A stretch of DNA of 64,000 nucleotides from the NCBI GenBank assembly GCA_963753075.1, contig CAVWAR010000002.1:496001-560000 (forward strand), read 5' to 3'. This stretch comes from Prado023 sp963753075 (lineage in GTDB: Bacteria > Actinomycetota > Actinomycetes > S36-B12 > CAIYMF01). The position numbers and the translations under genes are program-made. Positions 8,441 through 16,898 of the stretch are shown piece after piece. Under the pieces are notes generated by a model that was not told the DNA's origin, searched no databases, and worked only from the letters and a program-made list of their open reading frames with translations. Each line of letters starts with the position of its first letter. Within the stretch, counting starts at the first letter, position 1.

Positions 8441-9484
8441 ATGGGCGTTCGGATCGGATTCATCGGCCAGCGGGCCGACCTGGCCGTCGAGGTGACGGCG
8501 CTGGCAAGTCAGGCGGGGGCCTCGGTGGTGCCGATGGGGTGGTCCGACGGCTGCGGTCCGCACGCCCCGATCGTGCCGGTTCCTGAGGTCGAGGTGGTCA
8601 TCGTCGATGGCGCCGCCGCTGCTGCACGTCTGCCGGATCGTGCCCCGCTGACCGCCGGGAGAGGAGGCCCCCCGGGCGTCGTGGTCTGCCGGGAGGGTGA
8701 GGTGGGGCAGGCCCGCCGGGTGGCCGACGACCTCGGGTTCGCCCACGTGGTCCAGCTGCCGCGTGCGGCTCGGTGGCTCTCCGAACGCCTGACGCCCTCG
8801 GCTCACGCTCCCGTCCTGGCGGTCCTCGGAGCGGTGGGTGGCGTGGGTGCCACTACCATCGCGATCGCCTGTGCCGACACGGCCGGAGCAGACTGCCTGC
8901 TGGTCGACGCTGATCCGGCCTCACCCGGGCTGGACCTGGTGCTCGGCATCCCTGATGGCGTGGGGGGTCGCTGGGGGCAGATCCCGGACACGTCGGCTCC
9001 GTTGGACCCGGGGATGCTGAGGGCTGCCCTGCCCCAGGTGCGCGGTGTCACCGTCGTGACCGGTCCGCTGGCCGGCGACTCGCTGCCCGAGGGGCCGGAA
9101 GTGGCCCGGGTCCGGTCGGTCATCGACGTGGGTAGGGCGGAGTTCGCCCGGACCGTGATCGACGCGGGCCGCGGTCCGCTGTCGGCCGACCTCATCCACG
9201 CCGGGGATGTGGTCGCACTGGTGCTGCCGGCCACCATCGCCGGAATCGTGGGTGCTCGGCGGGCGCTGGCGCACCTCCCGACCGAGCAGGTCGTCGTCGT
9301 GCTGCGGCCGACCGGGTGGCTGCCGGCTGACCAGGTGGCCGACCAGTTGGGCAGGCCGGTCGACCTCGAGATCCGGCACCTGCGCCGGGCGACGGAGCTC
9401 GCCGACTGCGGCGACCTGCTCAGCGGCCGGACCGGCGCGGCGCTGCGGCGCGTGGGTGAGCGGATCTGGGAGCAGGTGCTGTGA
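8441..9484 (+). CDS. ssd: Septum-site/CpaE-like ATPase of the Tad locus
   Basis: A 347-residue protein of the ParA/MinD superfamily, homologous to mycobacterial Ssd (Rv3660c) and CpaE-like pilus localisation proteins. An N-terminal receiver-like domain (residues 1-115) precedes the ATPase-like domain. The deviant Walker A is GAVGGVGATT at about 130-139, with Ala where ATP-hydrolysing members carry the signature Lys, so ATP binding may be altered; the family often shows this. LLVDADPASPGLDLVLG is the switch/Walker region. The ATG at 8441 is preferred over an upstream in-frame one because GGGGGTATGCC lies directly before it. The GTG of tadA overlaps its stop by four bases. Confidence 0.85.
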   Translation: MGVRIGFIGQRADLAVEVTALASQAGASVVPMGWSDGCGPHAPIVPVPEVEVVIVDGAAAAARLPDRAPLTAGRGGPPGVVVCREGEVGQARRVADDLGFAHVVQLPRAARWLSERLTPSAHAPVLAVLGAVGGVGATTIAIACADTAGADCLLVDADPASPGLDLVLGIPDGVGGRWGQIPDTSAPLDPGMLRAALPQVRGVTVVTGPLAGDSLPEGPEVARVRSVIDVGRAEFARTVIDAGRGPLSADLIHAGDVVALVLPATIAGIVGARRALAHLPTEQVVVVLRPTGWLPADQVADQLGRPVDLEIRHLRRATELADCGDLLSGRTGAALRRVGERIWEQVL

Positions 9485-10635
9485 GCCGACTGGACCCGGG
9501 CCTCGTGGCCGCCGTCCGCACGCAGTTGGTGCGCGACCACCAGGTCGCTGATCGGTCGGCGATCAGCGCCGCACTGCGCTCGTCCGGCCTCGTCCTCGAC
9601 CGGCCCGGGCTGGATGAGCTGACCCGGGCCCTGCAGGACGAGTTCGCCGGTCTGGGCCCGCTGGATCCACTCGTGCGCGACCCGCAGGTGACCGATGTGC
9701 TGGTCAATGGCCCCGATGAGGTGTGGCTGGATCGCGGTGCCGGCCTCGTCGCGGCCCCTGTGGCCTTCCCGGACGAGGCATCGGTCCGCCAGCTGGCCGT
9801 CCGGCTGGCTGCCCGCGCGGGTCGCCGCCTCGACGACGCAGCGCCGTTCGTGGACGCACGGCTGCCCGGTGGCCAGCGCCTGCACGCCGTGCTCCCGCCG
9901 CTGTCCGTGCGGGGGACCACCATCTCGCTACGGATCCCGAGCCGGCGCCGGTTCACGCTCGAGGACCTCGTGGCTGCGGGGACCGTCGACGAGGAGGGTG
10001 CCGGCTGGCTGTCGGCACTGATCAGGTCCCGGGCCGCGTTCCTGATCAGCGGGGGCACCGGCAGTGGCAAGACCTCCGTGCTCGGTGCGCTGCTGGGAAG
10101 TGCCCCCGCGCGTGACCGGATCGTGATCGTCGAGGACACCTGCGAGCTCGATCCGCAGCACCCCCACGTGGTCAGCATGGAGGCGCGGCCGGCGAATCTC
10201 GAGGGGCGGGGCGAGATCCCGATGCGCACGCTGGTCCGTCAGGCGCTGCGGATGCGTCCGGACCGGCTTGTGGTCGGTGAGGTGCGCGGTGCCGAGGTGG
10301 TGGACCTGCTGGCAGCCATGAACACCGGTCACGAGGGCGGCTGCGGCACCGTGCATGCGAACAGCGCGGGCGCGGTGCCCGACCGGCTCGCCGCATTGGC
10401 CCTGGCCGCCGGGATGACCCTTGCGGGCGTGCACGCACAGGTCCTGGCGGGCCTTGACGTCGTCGTGCACCTGGCTCGGCAGCCGGACGGAGCCCGGGTG
10501 GTGGCCGAGCTCGGAGTGGTGACCGCTGGCTCTGCGGGGTCCGAGGTGCACGCAGCACTGGTCCGCCGGCGGGGGTCCCTGCACGCCGGGCCGGCATTGG
10601 ACGCCTTGGCTGATCGGCTGGGGGTCGGCGCGTGA
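9481..10635 (+). CDS. tadA: Tad pilus assembly ATPase TadA/CpaF
   Basis: Cytoplasmic secretion ATPase of the type II/IV family that powers assembly of Flp pili, 384 residues. Walker A GGTGSGKT is at about 191-198, the Asp box is VIVEDTCELDP, and the region MRPDRLVVGEVRGAE contains Walker B. A following TGHEGGCGTVHANSA holds the His box. The N-terminal domain contains the family pattern DPQVTDVLVNGPDEVWLDRG. GTG start and four-base overlaps with ssd and tadB indicate one operon. Length and motifs are complete. Confidence 0.93.
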   Translation: MSRLDPGLVAAVRTQLVRDHQVADRSAISAALRSSGLVLDRPGLDELTRALQDEFAGLGPLDPLVRDPQVTDVLVNGPDEVWLDRGAGLVAAPVAFPDEASVRQLAVRLAARAGRRLDDAAPFVDARLPGGQRLHAVLPPLSVRGTTISLRIPSRRRFTLEDLVAAGTVDEEGAGWLSALIRSRAAFLISGGTGSGKTSVLGALLGSAPARDRIVIVEDTCELDPQHPHVVSMEARPANLEGRGEIPMRTLVRQALRMRPDRLVVGEVRGAEVVDLLAAMNTGHEGGCGTVHANSAGAVPDRLAALALAAGMTLAGVHAQVLAGLDVVVHLARQPDGARVVAELGVVTAGSAGSEVHAALVRRRGSLHAGPALDALADRLGVGA

Positions 10636-11312
10636 GCCGGGAGCTGCTCCTGGTGGGGGCGGCGCTCGGAGCTGCTGTCGCGGTGCTGCTGATCTGGCCG
10701 GGACACTCGACCCTGGGCGCGGTGACCCCTGCCCGTGGACCCGGCGTGATTCACCGTCTCTGGATCCGGCTGCGCCCAGGTGCACCTCCCCCGATCGTTG
10801 AGCTGCTCGCGGCACTCTCCGCTGAGCTCGCCGCGGGCCAGCCCACCGTGCTCGCCCTTCCAGGGGCCGTGGCCGGGCTCGAGCCGAACCCCTGCCCCCG
10901 GGCCGTGGCCGCATGCCGGACCGGTGGGGACGTGCCGGCTGCGTTGCGTGCCGACGCACGGGCCCCCGGCGCCGCACCGCTGCGCGGGCTGGCTGCCTGT
11001 TGGGAGGTCTCCGACCGATCGGGGGCTGGCCTGGCGATGGCCGTCACGAGGATGGCCGCCGGGCTGCGCGCGGCAGCCGAGTCCGAGGCGCAGCTGGAGG
11101 GCGAGATCGCCGCGGTGCGCACGTCGGCGCGGCTGCTCGCGGGGCTGCCCCTGCTCGGGCTGCTGATCGGGCAGTGGATCGGCGCGGACCCCCTTGCGTG
11201 GCTCGCCGGGAGCTGGGTGGGGCGCGGCGTCCTCATCGTCGGCGTGACCTTCGAGCTGGTCGGGGTTTTGTGGTTGAACCGGATGGTTCGCAGCACCCAG
11301 GCCGCGCTGTGA
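10632..11312 (+). CDS. tadB: Tad pilus membrane protein TadB
   Basis: A 226-residue inner-membrane platform protein of the type II secretion F family. An N-terminal hydrophobic helix is followed by a soluble helical domain (PPPIVELLAALSAELAAGQ, then a DRSGAGLAMAVTRMA stretch typical of T2SSF), then two C-terminal transmembrane segments (LLAGLPLLGLLIGQWIG and VLIVGVTFELVGVLWLN). It is shorter than proteobacterial TadB, as in other actinobacteria. It is translationally coupled to tadA and tadC by GTGA overlaps. Confidence 0.85.
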   Translation: MSRELLLVGAALGAAVAVLLIWPGHSTLGAVTPARGPGVIHRLWIRLRPGAPPPIVELLAALSAELAAGQPTVLALPGAVAGLEPNPCPRAVAACRTGGDVPAALRADARAPGAAPLRGLAACWEVSDRSGAGLAMAVTRMAAGLRAAAESEAQLEGEIAAVRTSARLLAGLPLLGLLIGQWIGADPLAWLAGSWVGRGVLIVGVTFELVGVLWLNRMVRSTQAAL

Positions 11313-12064
11313 GCGGGTGGGTCCTCGCTGCCGCCCTGTTGGCGGGCGCGGCCCTGGTCCTGGCGGTTCCGGCGCCGCGCGTGGAGGGCCCGGGGCGCAG
11401 CCCGGACCGTCGGGGCCCCGGACGGGGCTCGGCGGAGCGGTCGAGCCGATCTGGCCGGTCCGGTGTCGGGTCGTCCCCACCGGTGGTCCGTGCTGTCGGT
11501 GCGCTGGCCGGGCTGACCGTGTGGCTGTTCCTGGGCGGTGGTGCCGGCCTCGTGCTGGGCGTCCTGACTGCTGGCCTCCTGCCACCGCTGATCCTCCGGA
11601 TGGAGCCCGCATCGGCGCGCCGTGAGCGGCGTGAGCTCACGCGGACGGCCCCCCTCGTTGCCGACCTGCTGTCCGCGGCCCTGACCGCCGGGGTCCCACT
11701 GGAGGACGCCACACCTGTGGTCGCCAGGGCTGTCGGTGGCGCTGCGGGGCGGATGCTCGGCGACGTGCACCGCCGTGGGCAGCTCGGCGAGCCGGCGGCG
11801 GCGGCGTGGGCAGGGCTCGGCTCGGTCGTTGGGCTCGGCGGCATCGCTCGCGCGGTGGGCCGCTCCAGCCGCACGGGAGCGCCGCTGGCCGGTGTGCTGG
11901 CCGGCACGTCCGACGACCTGCGGGCCGAGGCCTCCGCCTCGGCACTCGCGGAGGTCCGCTCCACGGCCGTGCGCGCCGTCCTTCCGCTCGGCCTGTGCCT
12001 GCTCCCCGCCTTCGTCCTTCTCGGGATCGCCCCCATCGTGGGCGGCCTGCTGCCCGAGCTCTGA
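11309..12064 (+). CDS. tadC: Tad pilus membrane protein TadC
   Basis: A 251-residue second T2SSF-type platform protein. The GTG at 11309 overlaps the tadB stop; a longer reading from 10913 is a shadow of tadB. After one N-terminal helix comes an unusually charged, Arg/Gly/Ser-rich linker of about 40 residues. Then follow a hydrophobic pair, the soluble domain (LVADLLSAALTAGVPLEDA, AVGRSSRTGAPLAGVLAGTSDDLR) and two terminal helices. The motif RTGAPLAGVL fits the family. A gap of 122 bases with several short inverted repeats separates it from the pilin-like gene. Confidence 0.82.
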   Translation: MSGWVLAAALLAGAALVLAVPAPRVEGPGRSPDRRGPGRGSAERSSRSGRSGVGSSPPVVRAVGALAGLTVWLFLGGGAGLVLGVLTAGLLPPLILRMEPASARRERRELTRTAPLVADLLSAALTAGVPLEDATPVVARAVGGAAGRMLGDVHRRGQLGEPAAAAWAGLGSVVGLGGIARAVGRSSRTGAPLAGVLAGTSDDLRAEASASALAEVRSTAVRAVLPLGLCLLPAFVLLGIAPIVGGLLPEL

Positions 12065-12186
12065 GGCTGGCGGCGTTGTCCACAGATGCCCGGAATGGGG
12101 TTCCCCGATCCGCCCATGCCGGAGATGGTTGGCCCAGCCACCCACGGTGGGTGGCGCCGGGAAACCGGGGGTAGCGGGGGGTACTG

Positions 12187-12366
12187 ATGAACGAGCTGGC
12201 GATCCGGATGCGGGATGAGGACAAGGGGATGTCGACCGCGGAGTACGCCGTGGGCACGGTTGCGGTATGTGGCCTGGGTGGGGTGCTGATCAAGCTCCTG
12301 ACCAGCGAGACCTTCGTCAGCCTGCTCTGGCAGGTCATCAACAAGGCGTTCTCGTTCCTGTTCTGA
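12187..12366 (+). CDS. Small Flp-pilin-like protein (DUF4244 type)
   Basis: A 59-residue protein with a charged N-terminus (MNELAIRMRDEDKG), then MSTAEYAVGTVAVCGLGGVL beginning a single hydrophobic helix. The GMSTAEYA pattern matches the Flp/TadE-type processing region, where a prepilin peptidase would cut after Gly and the Glu at position 5 is kept. Location between tadC and tadE strongly supports a role as the major pilin or a pilin-like subunit. The ATG follows GGGGGGTACTG. Its stop overlaps the ATG of the next gene by one base. Confidence 0.85.
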   Translation: MNELAIRMRDEDKGMSTAEYAVGTVAVCGLGGVLIKLLTSETFVSLLWQVINKAFSFLF

Positions 12367-12749
12367 TGAGCATTCGGAGCAAGGGGTGGCGGCCATGGGC
12401 CGCCACCCGGTCCGAGCGGGGAATGGTCAGTGCCGAGTTGGCCGTGGCCATCCCCGCCCTGGCGGCTGTGGTGCTGGCGCTGGCATGGCTCGTCGGCCTG
12501 GGGGCGACTCAAGGTGTGGTCGCCCAGGCGGCGCACGAAGGCGCCCGGATGGCTGCTCGGGGCGAGTCCAGCGCCGCGGTCCGGACCGCCGTCGCGCAGC
12601 TTGCTCCCGGGGCACGAGTGGCCATCCGGCGTTCGGGACGGTCCGTGGTCGTGACCGCGGTGCTGACCCGCACGCCGCCGAGCCGCCTGCTTCGGCCGCT
12701 GGCTCGCGACGTCCGGGCCTCCGCGACGACGTGGCGGGAGGTGCCGTGA
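12366..12749 (+). CDS. TadE-like pseudopilin
   Basis: A 127-residue minor pilin-like protein. Residues about 18-45 read ERGMVSAELAVAIPALAAVV, a TadE processing and hydrophobic segment (G/MVSAE), followed by a soluble domain with AAHEGARMAARG, the conserved QAAREGARxAARG pattern of TadE/TadG. The ATG at 12366 overlaps the preceding stop; the longer in-frame reading from 12267 is a shadow. It overlaps the next gene by four bases. It is probably exported and assembled with the Flp pilus. Confidence 0.83.
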   Translation: MSIRSKGWRPWAATRSERGMVSAELAVAIPALAAVVLALAWLVGLGATQGVVAQAAHEGARMAARGESSAAVRTAVAQLAPGARVAIRRSGRSVVVTAVLTRTPPSRLLRPLARDVRASATTWREVP

Positions 12750-13198
12750 CCAGCGCTGGGCTCGGATGTCGGCCCAGGCCGGTGGACCGGGGGCCGGGCG
12801 AGCGCACGCGTTGCCGCTCGGGCGGGCCGAGGGTCGGTGATCGGGGCGCCGCGAGTGTGCTCGTCGCGCTGTGGACAGTTGTGCTCACAGCGCTGGCGGG
12901 GGCGGTCCTGGTCCTGTCCAGCGTGCTGGCTGCGCGGACGTCCCTGACCAGCGCCACTGATCTGGCGGCGCTGGCCGGGGCCGGGGCGACCCTCGGCGAG
13001 CCGCAGGCAGCCTGCGCTCGGGCCCGGGTGGTCGCCCAGGCCAACGGCGCCCGGGTGTCGCAGTGCCGCGTCCAGGGCGCATCTGTGTGGGTTGTCACCG
13101 AGGCCGATGCCCCTGAGGCGGTCGCCTGGCTGGTCCCCGGTCGGGACCCGATCCTGCGGGCCCGGGCCCACGCGGAACTCACAGCCCGGGGCGTGTGA
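12746..13198 (+). CDS. TadE-like protein of the helicase/secretion neighbourhood
   Basis: A 150-residue protein with a GTG start inside the preceding stop codon. A basic leader of about 35 residues precedes RGAASVLVALWTVVLTALAG, a pseudopilin-like cleavage and membrane segment. The soluble part follows with SLTSATDLAALAGAGA, the DLAALAAA pattern of TadG-like proteins, and two Cys (in QAACARAR and VSQCRV) that may form a disulfide outside. This matches the small TadE-like proteins next to the Rv3649-type helicase in mycobacteria. It is the last gene of the tad operon; the helicase converges on it. Confidence 0.78.
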   Translation: MTSAGLGCRPRPVDRGPGERTRCRSGGPRVGDRGAASVLVALWTVVLTALAGAVLVLSSVLAARTSLTSATDLAALAGAGATLGEPQAACARARVVAQANGARVSQCRVQGASVWVVTEADAPEAVAWLVPGRDPILRARAHAELTARGV

Positions 13199-13250
13199 GC
13201 CAGCGATGCCTCATGGGCGGCGCCGCGGAACACCTGGGGTCCCGGGGGTG

Positions 13251-15650
13251 CTACGCCTCGTCGCCCGCGTGCTCGGCGAGCAGGACGCCCGCGAGTCGCA
13301 GGGCCGCGGCCTTGTCCAGCGGCTCGTTGCCGTTCCCGCACTTCGGCGACTGCACGCAGCTTGGACACCCTGCGGCGCACGGGCACCTGCCGATTGCCTC
13401 GCTGGTCGCGCCCAGCCACTGCTCAGCTCGGTGGTACCCGCGCTGGGCGAAGCCCGCTCCACCGGGATGGCCGTCATGGACGACGATGACCGCCTGGCCG
13501 GTCTGCGGGTGGCGGGCCGAGGAGACGCCGCCGAGATCCCAGCGGTCGCACGTCGCGAGCAGCGGCAGGATCCCGATCGATGCGTGCTCCAGCGCGTGCA
13601 CCGCCCCCGGCACGTCCGCCTCGTCGATCTGTGCCTCGCGGAGCACATCGTCGGGGATCGACCACCACATCGCGACGGTCTGCAGGGCCATCGGGGGCAG
13701 GTCAAGGGGGTGCTGGGCGACGACCTGGCCGGACGGCCAGCGGCGCACCAGGTAGGAGGTCACCTGCCGTGTCACCACGACCTCGCCGCACGCCACTTCC
13801 ACCCGACCCCATCGGGTGCGCTCGCGGACGGTCTCGAACGTGACATCGGCCGTGCTGCGCGCGTGCGTGCTCAGGTCGGTGACCGTCGCGGCCGCGGTGG
13901 CTACCCGGGCGTCCAGATCCAGCTCCAGGACCTCGTAGGCCGAGCCCTGGTGCACGTACAACGCCCCCTCGTGGACCGCCGATGGCGCCGAGGATGGGTC
14001 GACAGTGCCCAGGAGTCGTCCCGTGCCCGCCTCCACGACACGGACCGGCCCGCCGCCGGCCCCCCGCAGGTCCACCAGGTCAGCGGCCCGGGTGGAGTCC
14101 GTCCAGTACCAGCCGTCGCGGCGTCGACGCAGCAGGCCGCGCCCGGCCAGCTGCTCGCACAGGTGTGCGGAGCCCGGCCCGAACCACGCCTCGAGGTCGG
14201 TGTCGACCAGTGGCGCCTCGGCTGCCGCTGCACACAGGTGCCCGGCAAGGACGTAGGGGTTCTCCGGGTCGATGACGGTGGCCTCGACGGGCCGACCGGT
14301 GAGGGTCTCGGGGTGGCTGACGATGTACTGGTCCAGGGGGTCCTCACGGGCGATCAGGACAGCCAGGGCGCGATCACCGCGGCGGCCGGCGCGCCCGACC
14401 TGCTGCCAGAACGACGACCGCGTGCCCGGCCACCCGACGAGCAGCACGGCGTCCAGGCCGCTGATGTCGATCCCGAGCTCCAGTGCGTTCGTGGCGGCCA
14501 ACCCCATCAGCCGGCCCGAGCGCAGGTCGGCCTCCAGTGCGCGCCGCTCCTCGGGCAGGTAGCCACCGCGATAGGCGCGCACCCACTCGCCGTTGACCGC
14601 CGTGTCGCGGACGGTGCCGGCCAGGATCTCCACGGCGCGCCGGGACCGCGCGAAGGCCAGCGTCGTCGTCCCCCGGTCGACCATCGCGACCATCAGGTCA
14701 GCCGCCTCGGCCAGCGTTCCCCGGAACCCGGGGACCGGCAGATCCGCCTCGGGTGGATCCGACCCGGTCGGGGCCGGTGCACCGGCCGCGGGATCCGTGG
14801 GCCCTGCCTGCGTGCCGACCCGTTGCGGGTTCCACAGCACGATGTCCACAGCCCCACGCGTGCTCTCGTCGCGGTCGACCACCTCGGCCGGCACCCCGAG
14901 CAGCCGGGCAGCGGTCGGTCCCGGGTCGGCCATGGTCGCCGATGCGCCGATGAACGTCGGCGCTGCTCCGTGCAGTGCCGCGACCCGCCGCAGGCGGCGC
15001 AGCACGAGCGCCACGTGCGAGCCGAAGACCCCGCGGTAGGTGTGCGCCTCGTCGACGATGACAAACCTCAGGCTGCGCAGGAAACCCCGCCACGTCTCGT
15101 TCCGGGGCAGGATCGCGTGGTGCAGCATGTCCGGGTTGGTCACGATCCATCGGCCGTGGGCACGGGCCCAGGCGCGCTGCTCGTCGGAGGTGTCGCCGTC
15201 CACCGCCGCGGCCCGCAGCCCGGACAGCCCCAGACTGGCCAGCCCGGCCAGTTGGTCGTGGGCCAGAGCCTTCGTGGGGCTCAGGTACAGCACAGAAGGC
15301 CCACGGCGGCCGATCCGCTCGGGTTCGGTCAGCGCGGCAGTCAGGGCCGGCATCCCGAACGCGGCGGACTTGCCCGACGCGGTTCCAGTGGCGACGAGCA
15401 CGTGGGTGCCCGACCAGGCCAGATCGGCGGTGCGGCGCTGGTGCTCCCACGGTGCCCGGATGCCGACCTGCTCGTAGGCACGCCGCACGTCCGGGTCGAG
15501 CCACCCCGGCCAATCGGTGGTAGCCCCAACGGCTTCGGGCCGGCTGATCCGGCCCACCGACCGTGGATCGCCGGCCAATTGGTCGGCCATCGACCCGCTC
15601 GAGGGCGGGACGGTCGACCCACTGTCCGCCTGGATCCGACCGGTGCCCAT
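13251..15650 (-). CDS. sftH: SftH/Hrq1-type DEAD/DEAH-box helicase with DUF1998
   Basis: Superfamily II 3'-5' DNA helicase of the Hrq1/MrfA/SftH clade, about 799 residues. Seen: Walker A ATGTASGKS at about 87-95, DEAH box VIVDEAHTYRG with Asp near 200, motif III ASATM, motifs V-VI ALELGIDISGLD and QQVGRAGRRGD. The C-terminal DUF1998 region has HDGHPGGAGFAQRGY and a four-cysteine cluster (residues 756-771, pattern CxCx3Cx2Cx5C) for a metal site. The frame stays open to 15845 but those residues are shadow-like and overlap bldG, so ATG 15650 is preferred; ATG 15590 is possible. Orthologues act in DNA repair. It is divergent from bldG, the conserved arrangement. Confidence 0.92.
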   Translation of the reverse strand: MGTGRIQADSGSTVPPSSGSMADQLAGDPRSVGRISRPEAVGATTDWPGWLDPDVRRAYEQVGIRAPWEHQRRTADLAWSGTHVLVATGTASGKSAAFGMPALTAALTEPERIGRRGPSVLYLSPTKALAHDQLAGLASLGLSGLRAAAVDGDTSDEQRAWARAHGRWIVTNPDMLHHAILPRNETWRGFLRSLRFVIVDEAHTYRGVFGSHVALVLRRLRRVAALHGAAPTFIGASATMADPGPTAARLLGVPAEVVDRDESTRGAVDIVLWNPQRVGTQAGPTDPAAGAPAPTGSDPPEADLPVPGFRGTLAEAADLMVAMVDRGTTTLAFARSRRAVEILAGTVRDTAVNGEWVRAYRGGYLPEERRALEADLRSGRLMGLAATNALELGIDISGLDAVLLVGWPGTRSSFWQQVGRAGRRGDRALAVLIAREDPLDQYIVSHPETLTGRPVEATVIDPENPYVLAGHLCAAAAEAPLVDTDLEAWFGPGSAHLCEQLAGRGLLRRRRDGWYWTDSTRAADLVDLRGAGGGPVRVVEAGTGRLLGTVDPSSAPSAVHEGALYVHQGSAYEVLELDLDARVATAAATVTDLSTHARSTADVTFETVRERTRWGRVEVACGEVVVTRQVTSYLVRRWPSGQVVAQHPLDLPPMALQTVAMWWSIPDDVLREAQIDEADVPGAVHALEHASIGILPLLATCDRWDLGGVSSARHPQTGQAVIVVHDGHPGGAGFAQRGYHRAEQWLGATSEAIGRCPCAAGCPSCVQSPKCGNGNEPLDKAAALRLAGVLLAEHAGDEA

Positions 15651-15823
15651 CCGCCCATCCTGCCCCGGCTGCCGACGGGGTGCGCTGCCGGCCATCCTGC
15701 AGGCAGAAGGACGCCTGTGGCCGCCTCGTTGCCGGGCTCCAGGGGGCCGCAGCGCGGCGCCGGGCGCCCACTGGCTACGGTGGATGTGCCAGAGTGGGCC
15801 GCACAGGATGCAAGGAGGGCGGC

Positions 15824-16159
15824 ATGGAGCTGCAGCTGACCACACGCCACGAGGGTGACGTCGCGATCGTGGGTGCGCAGGGTGAGGTTGACGTGTTCAC
15901 TGCGCCGGGTCTCGATGCCGAGCTCGACGCTCTCGTCTCCGGTGGGGACTCCCGCCTCGTGGTCGACCTGTCCGGCGTCGCCTTCCTCGACTCCACCGGG
16001 CTGGGGGTCCTCGTGAAGGCTCTCAAACGCGCCCGTGAGGCCGATGGCTGGCTGCGCCTGGTGGTCACCGGCGACCGGATCCGCAAGATCTTCGAGATCA
16101 CCGGGCTGGACGCGTCCATCCCGATCTTCGACACGGCACAGGACGCGATCGCCGGTTGA
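15824..16159 (+). CDS. bldG: Anti-sigma factor antagonist BldG
   Basis: A 111-residue STAS-domain protein. FLDSTGLGVLV carries the phosphorylatable Ser57 in the DSTGLG motif, the same number as in S. coelicolor BldG. The ATG has a strong AAGGAGG ribosome binding site; a longer reading from 15563 is discarded. The context (divergent SftH helicase, downstream kinase-like gene, hppA, topA) is that of S. coelicolor SCO3549. BldG binds anti-sigma factors when unphosphorylated and frees sigma factors, so this is a global switch for development or stress response. Whether this organism differentiates cannot be read here. Confidence 0.9.
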   Translation: MELQLTTRHEGDVAIVGAQGEVDVFTAPGLDAELDALVSGGDSRLVVDLSGVAFLDSTGLGVLVKALKRAREADGWLRLVVTGDRIRKIFEITGLDASIPIFDTAQDAIAG

Positions 16160-16236
16160 CGGGCGTGGGCGACGAACGGGTGTAGAACGGAGTTCCAGGT
16201 TGGGGCGCGGAGTCCCGACCAGTCAGGAGGGGCCTG

Positions 16237-16629
16237 ATGGCAACCGCGACACTGACCATCCCCCCGCAGGCCGAGCAGGTGCGTACCGCACGTCTGGTCA
16301 CCACGGCTGCGGCAAGGCGCTGCGGCGTGTCGGAGGACCGCATCGATGAGATCCGGCTGGCCGTGGGTGAGGTGATCGCCCGCTCGGTGCTCCGTCAGCA
16401 GCGCGCCGGACTCGCCGACCCGGTGGTCGTGGACATCACCGATGACGATGAGTTGTTCACCGTACGAATCCAGGAGGCCACCGGACTGGACTTCAGCGAT
16501 GACGACGGTGGCGTGGCTCTCTCCGTCGCGCAGGCGCTGGCGTTCGAGTTCTATGTTCGCGCGGCTGGAGCCGGATGCGAGATCCGGATGGCGTGGCCGG
16601 TCATCAACGACCTCCTGGGCATCGAGTAG
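16237..16629 (+). CDS. Anti-sigma factor kinase-like protein (SCO3548/ApgA type)
   Basis: A 130-residue protein of the RsbW/SpoIIAB-like ATPase fold, the usual partner of BldG. HVRTAR-like N-terminal part (AEQVRTARLVTTAAARRCG) and the helix EIRLAVGEVIARSV correspond to the N-box region of the family. Active kinases carry Glu/Asp-x3-Asn there, and this protein has no Asn. The second half shows an acidic DDDGGVALSVAQAL stretch in place of a clean DxGxG box. It may bind BldG or a sigma factor without phosphorylating it. The AGGAGGGG ribosome binding site is strong. The 77-base spacing from bldG suggests cotranscription. Confidence 0.75.
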   Translation: MATATLTIPPQAEQVRTARLVTTAAARRCGVSEDRIDEIRLAVGEVIARSVLRQQRAGLADPVVVDITDDDELFTVRIQEATGLDFSDDDGGVALSVAQALAFEFYVRAAGAGCEIRMAWPVINDLLGIE

Positions 16630-16769
16630 CCACCAGCGCGCCCCGCTCCCGACCCGTCGCCGAGTGATTCGCACCGGCCTCCCGGACCCTCCAGATGTCC
16701 GGATCGCCGGGATTTGCCGTTCGCCATTCTGCCGACGGCACCGCGGATCCGGTCGACCGCTGGGATATC

Positions 16770-16799
16770 TGACCTTGCCCCCACCCGGCCCCCTAGACT
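16770..16799 (+). promoter_or_regulatory. Candidate promoter of hppA
   Basis: TGACCT (16770-16775) and TAGACT (16794-16799) are spaced by 18 bases in the 270-base gap upstream of hppA, fitting an actinobacterial housekeeping-sigma promoter; the leader would be about 90 bases. Only the consensus similarity supports it. Confidence 0.4.
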
Positions 16800-16898
16800 G
16801 AAAATCACCCAACGCAGTCCGGGGGCGCAAACTCCCGGGCGCGCGCCACACGTGTGGTCCCGACCGGGGCGGGGCCTCATCAGCGGAGGAGGCGGCAC

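Noticed and set aside
13092..15839. A 915-codon open frame opposite the helicase
   Set aside because: Arg/His/Gln/Gly-rich composition with no domain, antisense to a gene with all helicase motifs; a high-GC shadow.
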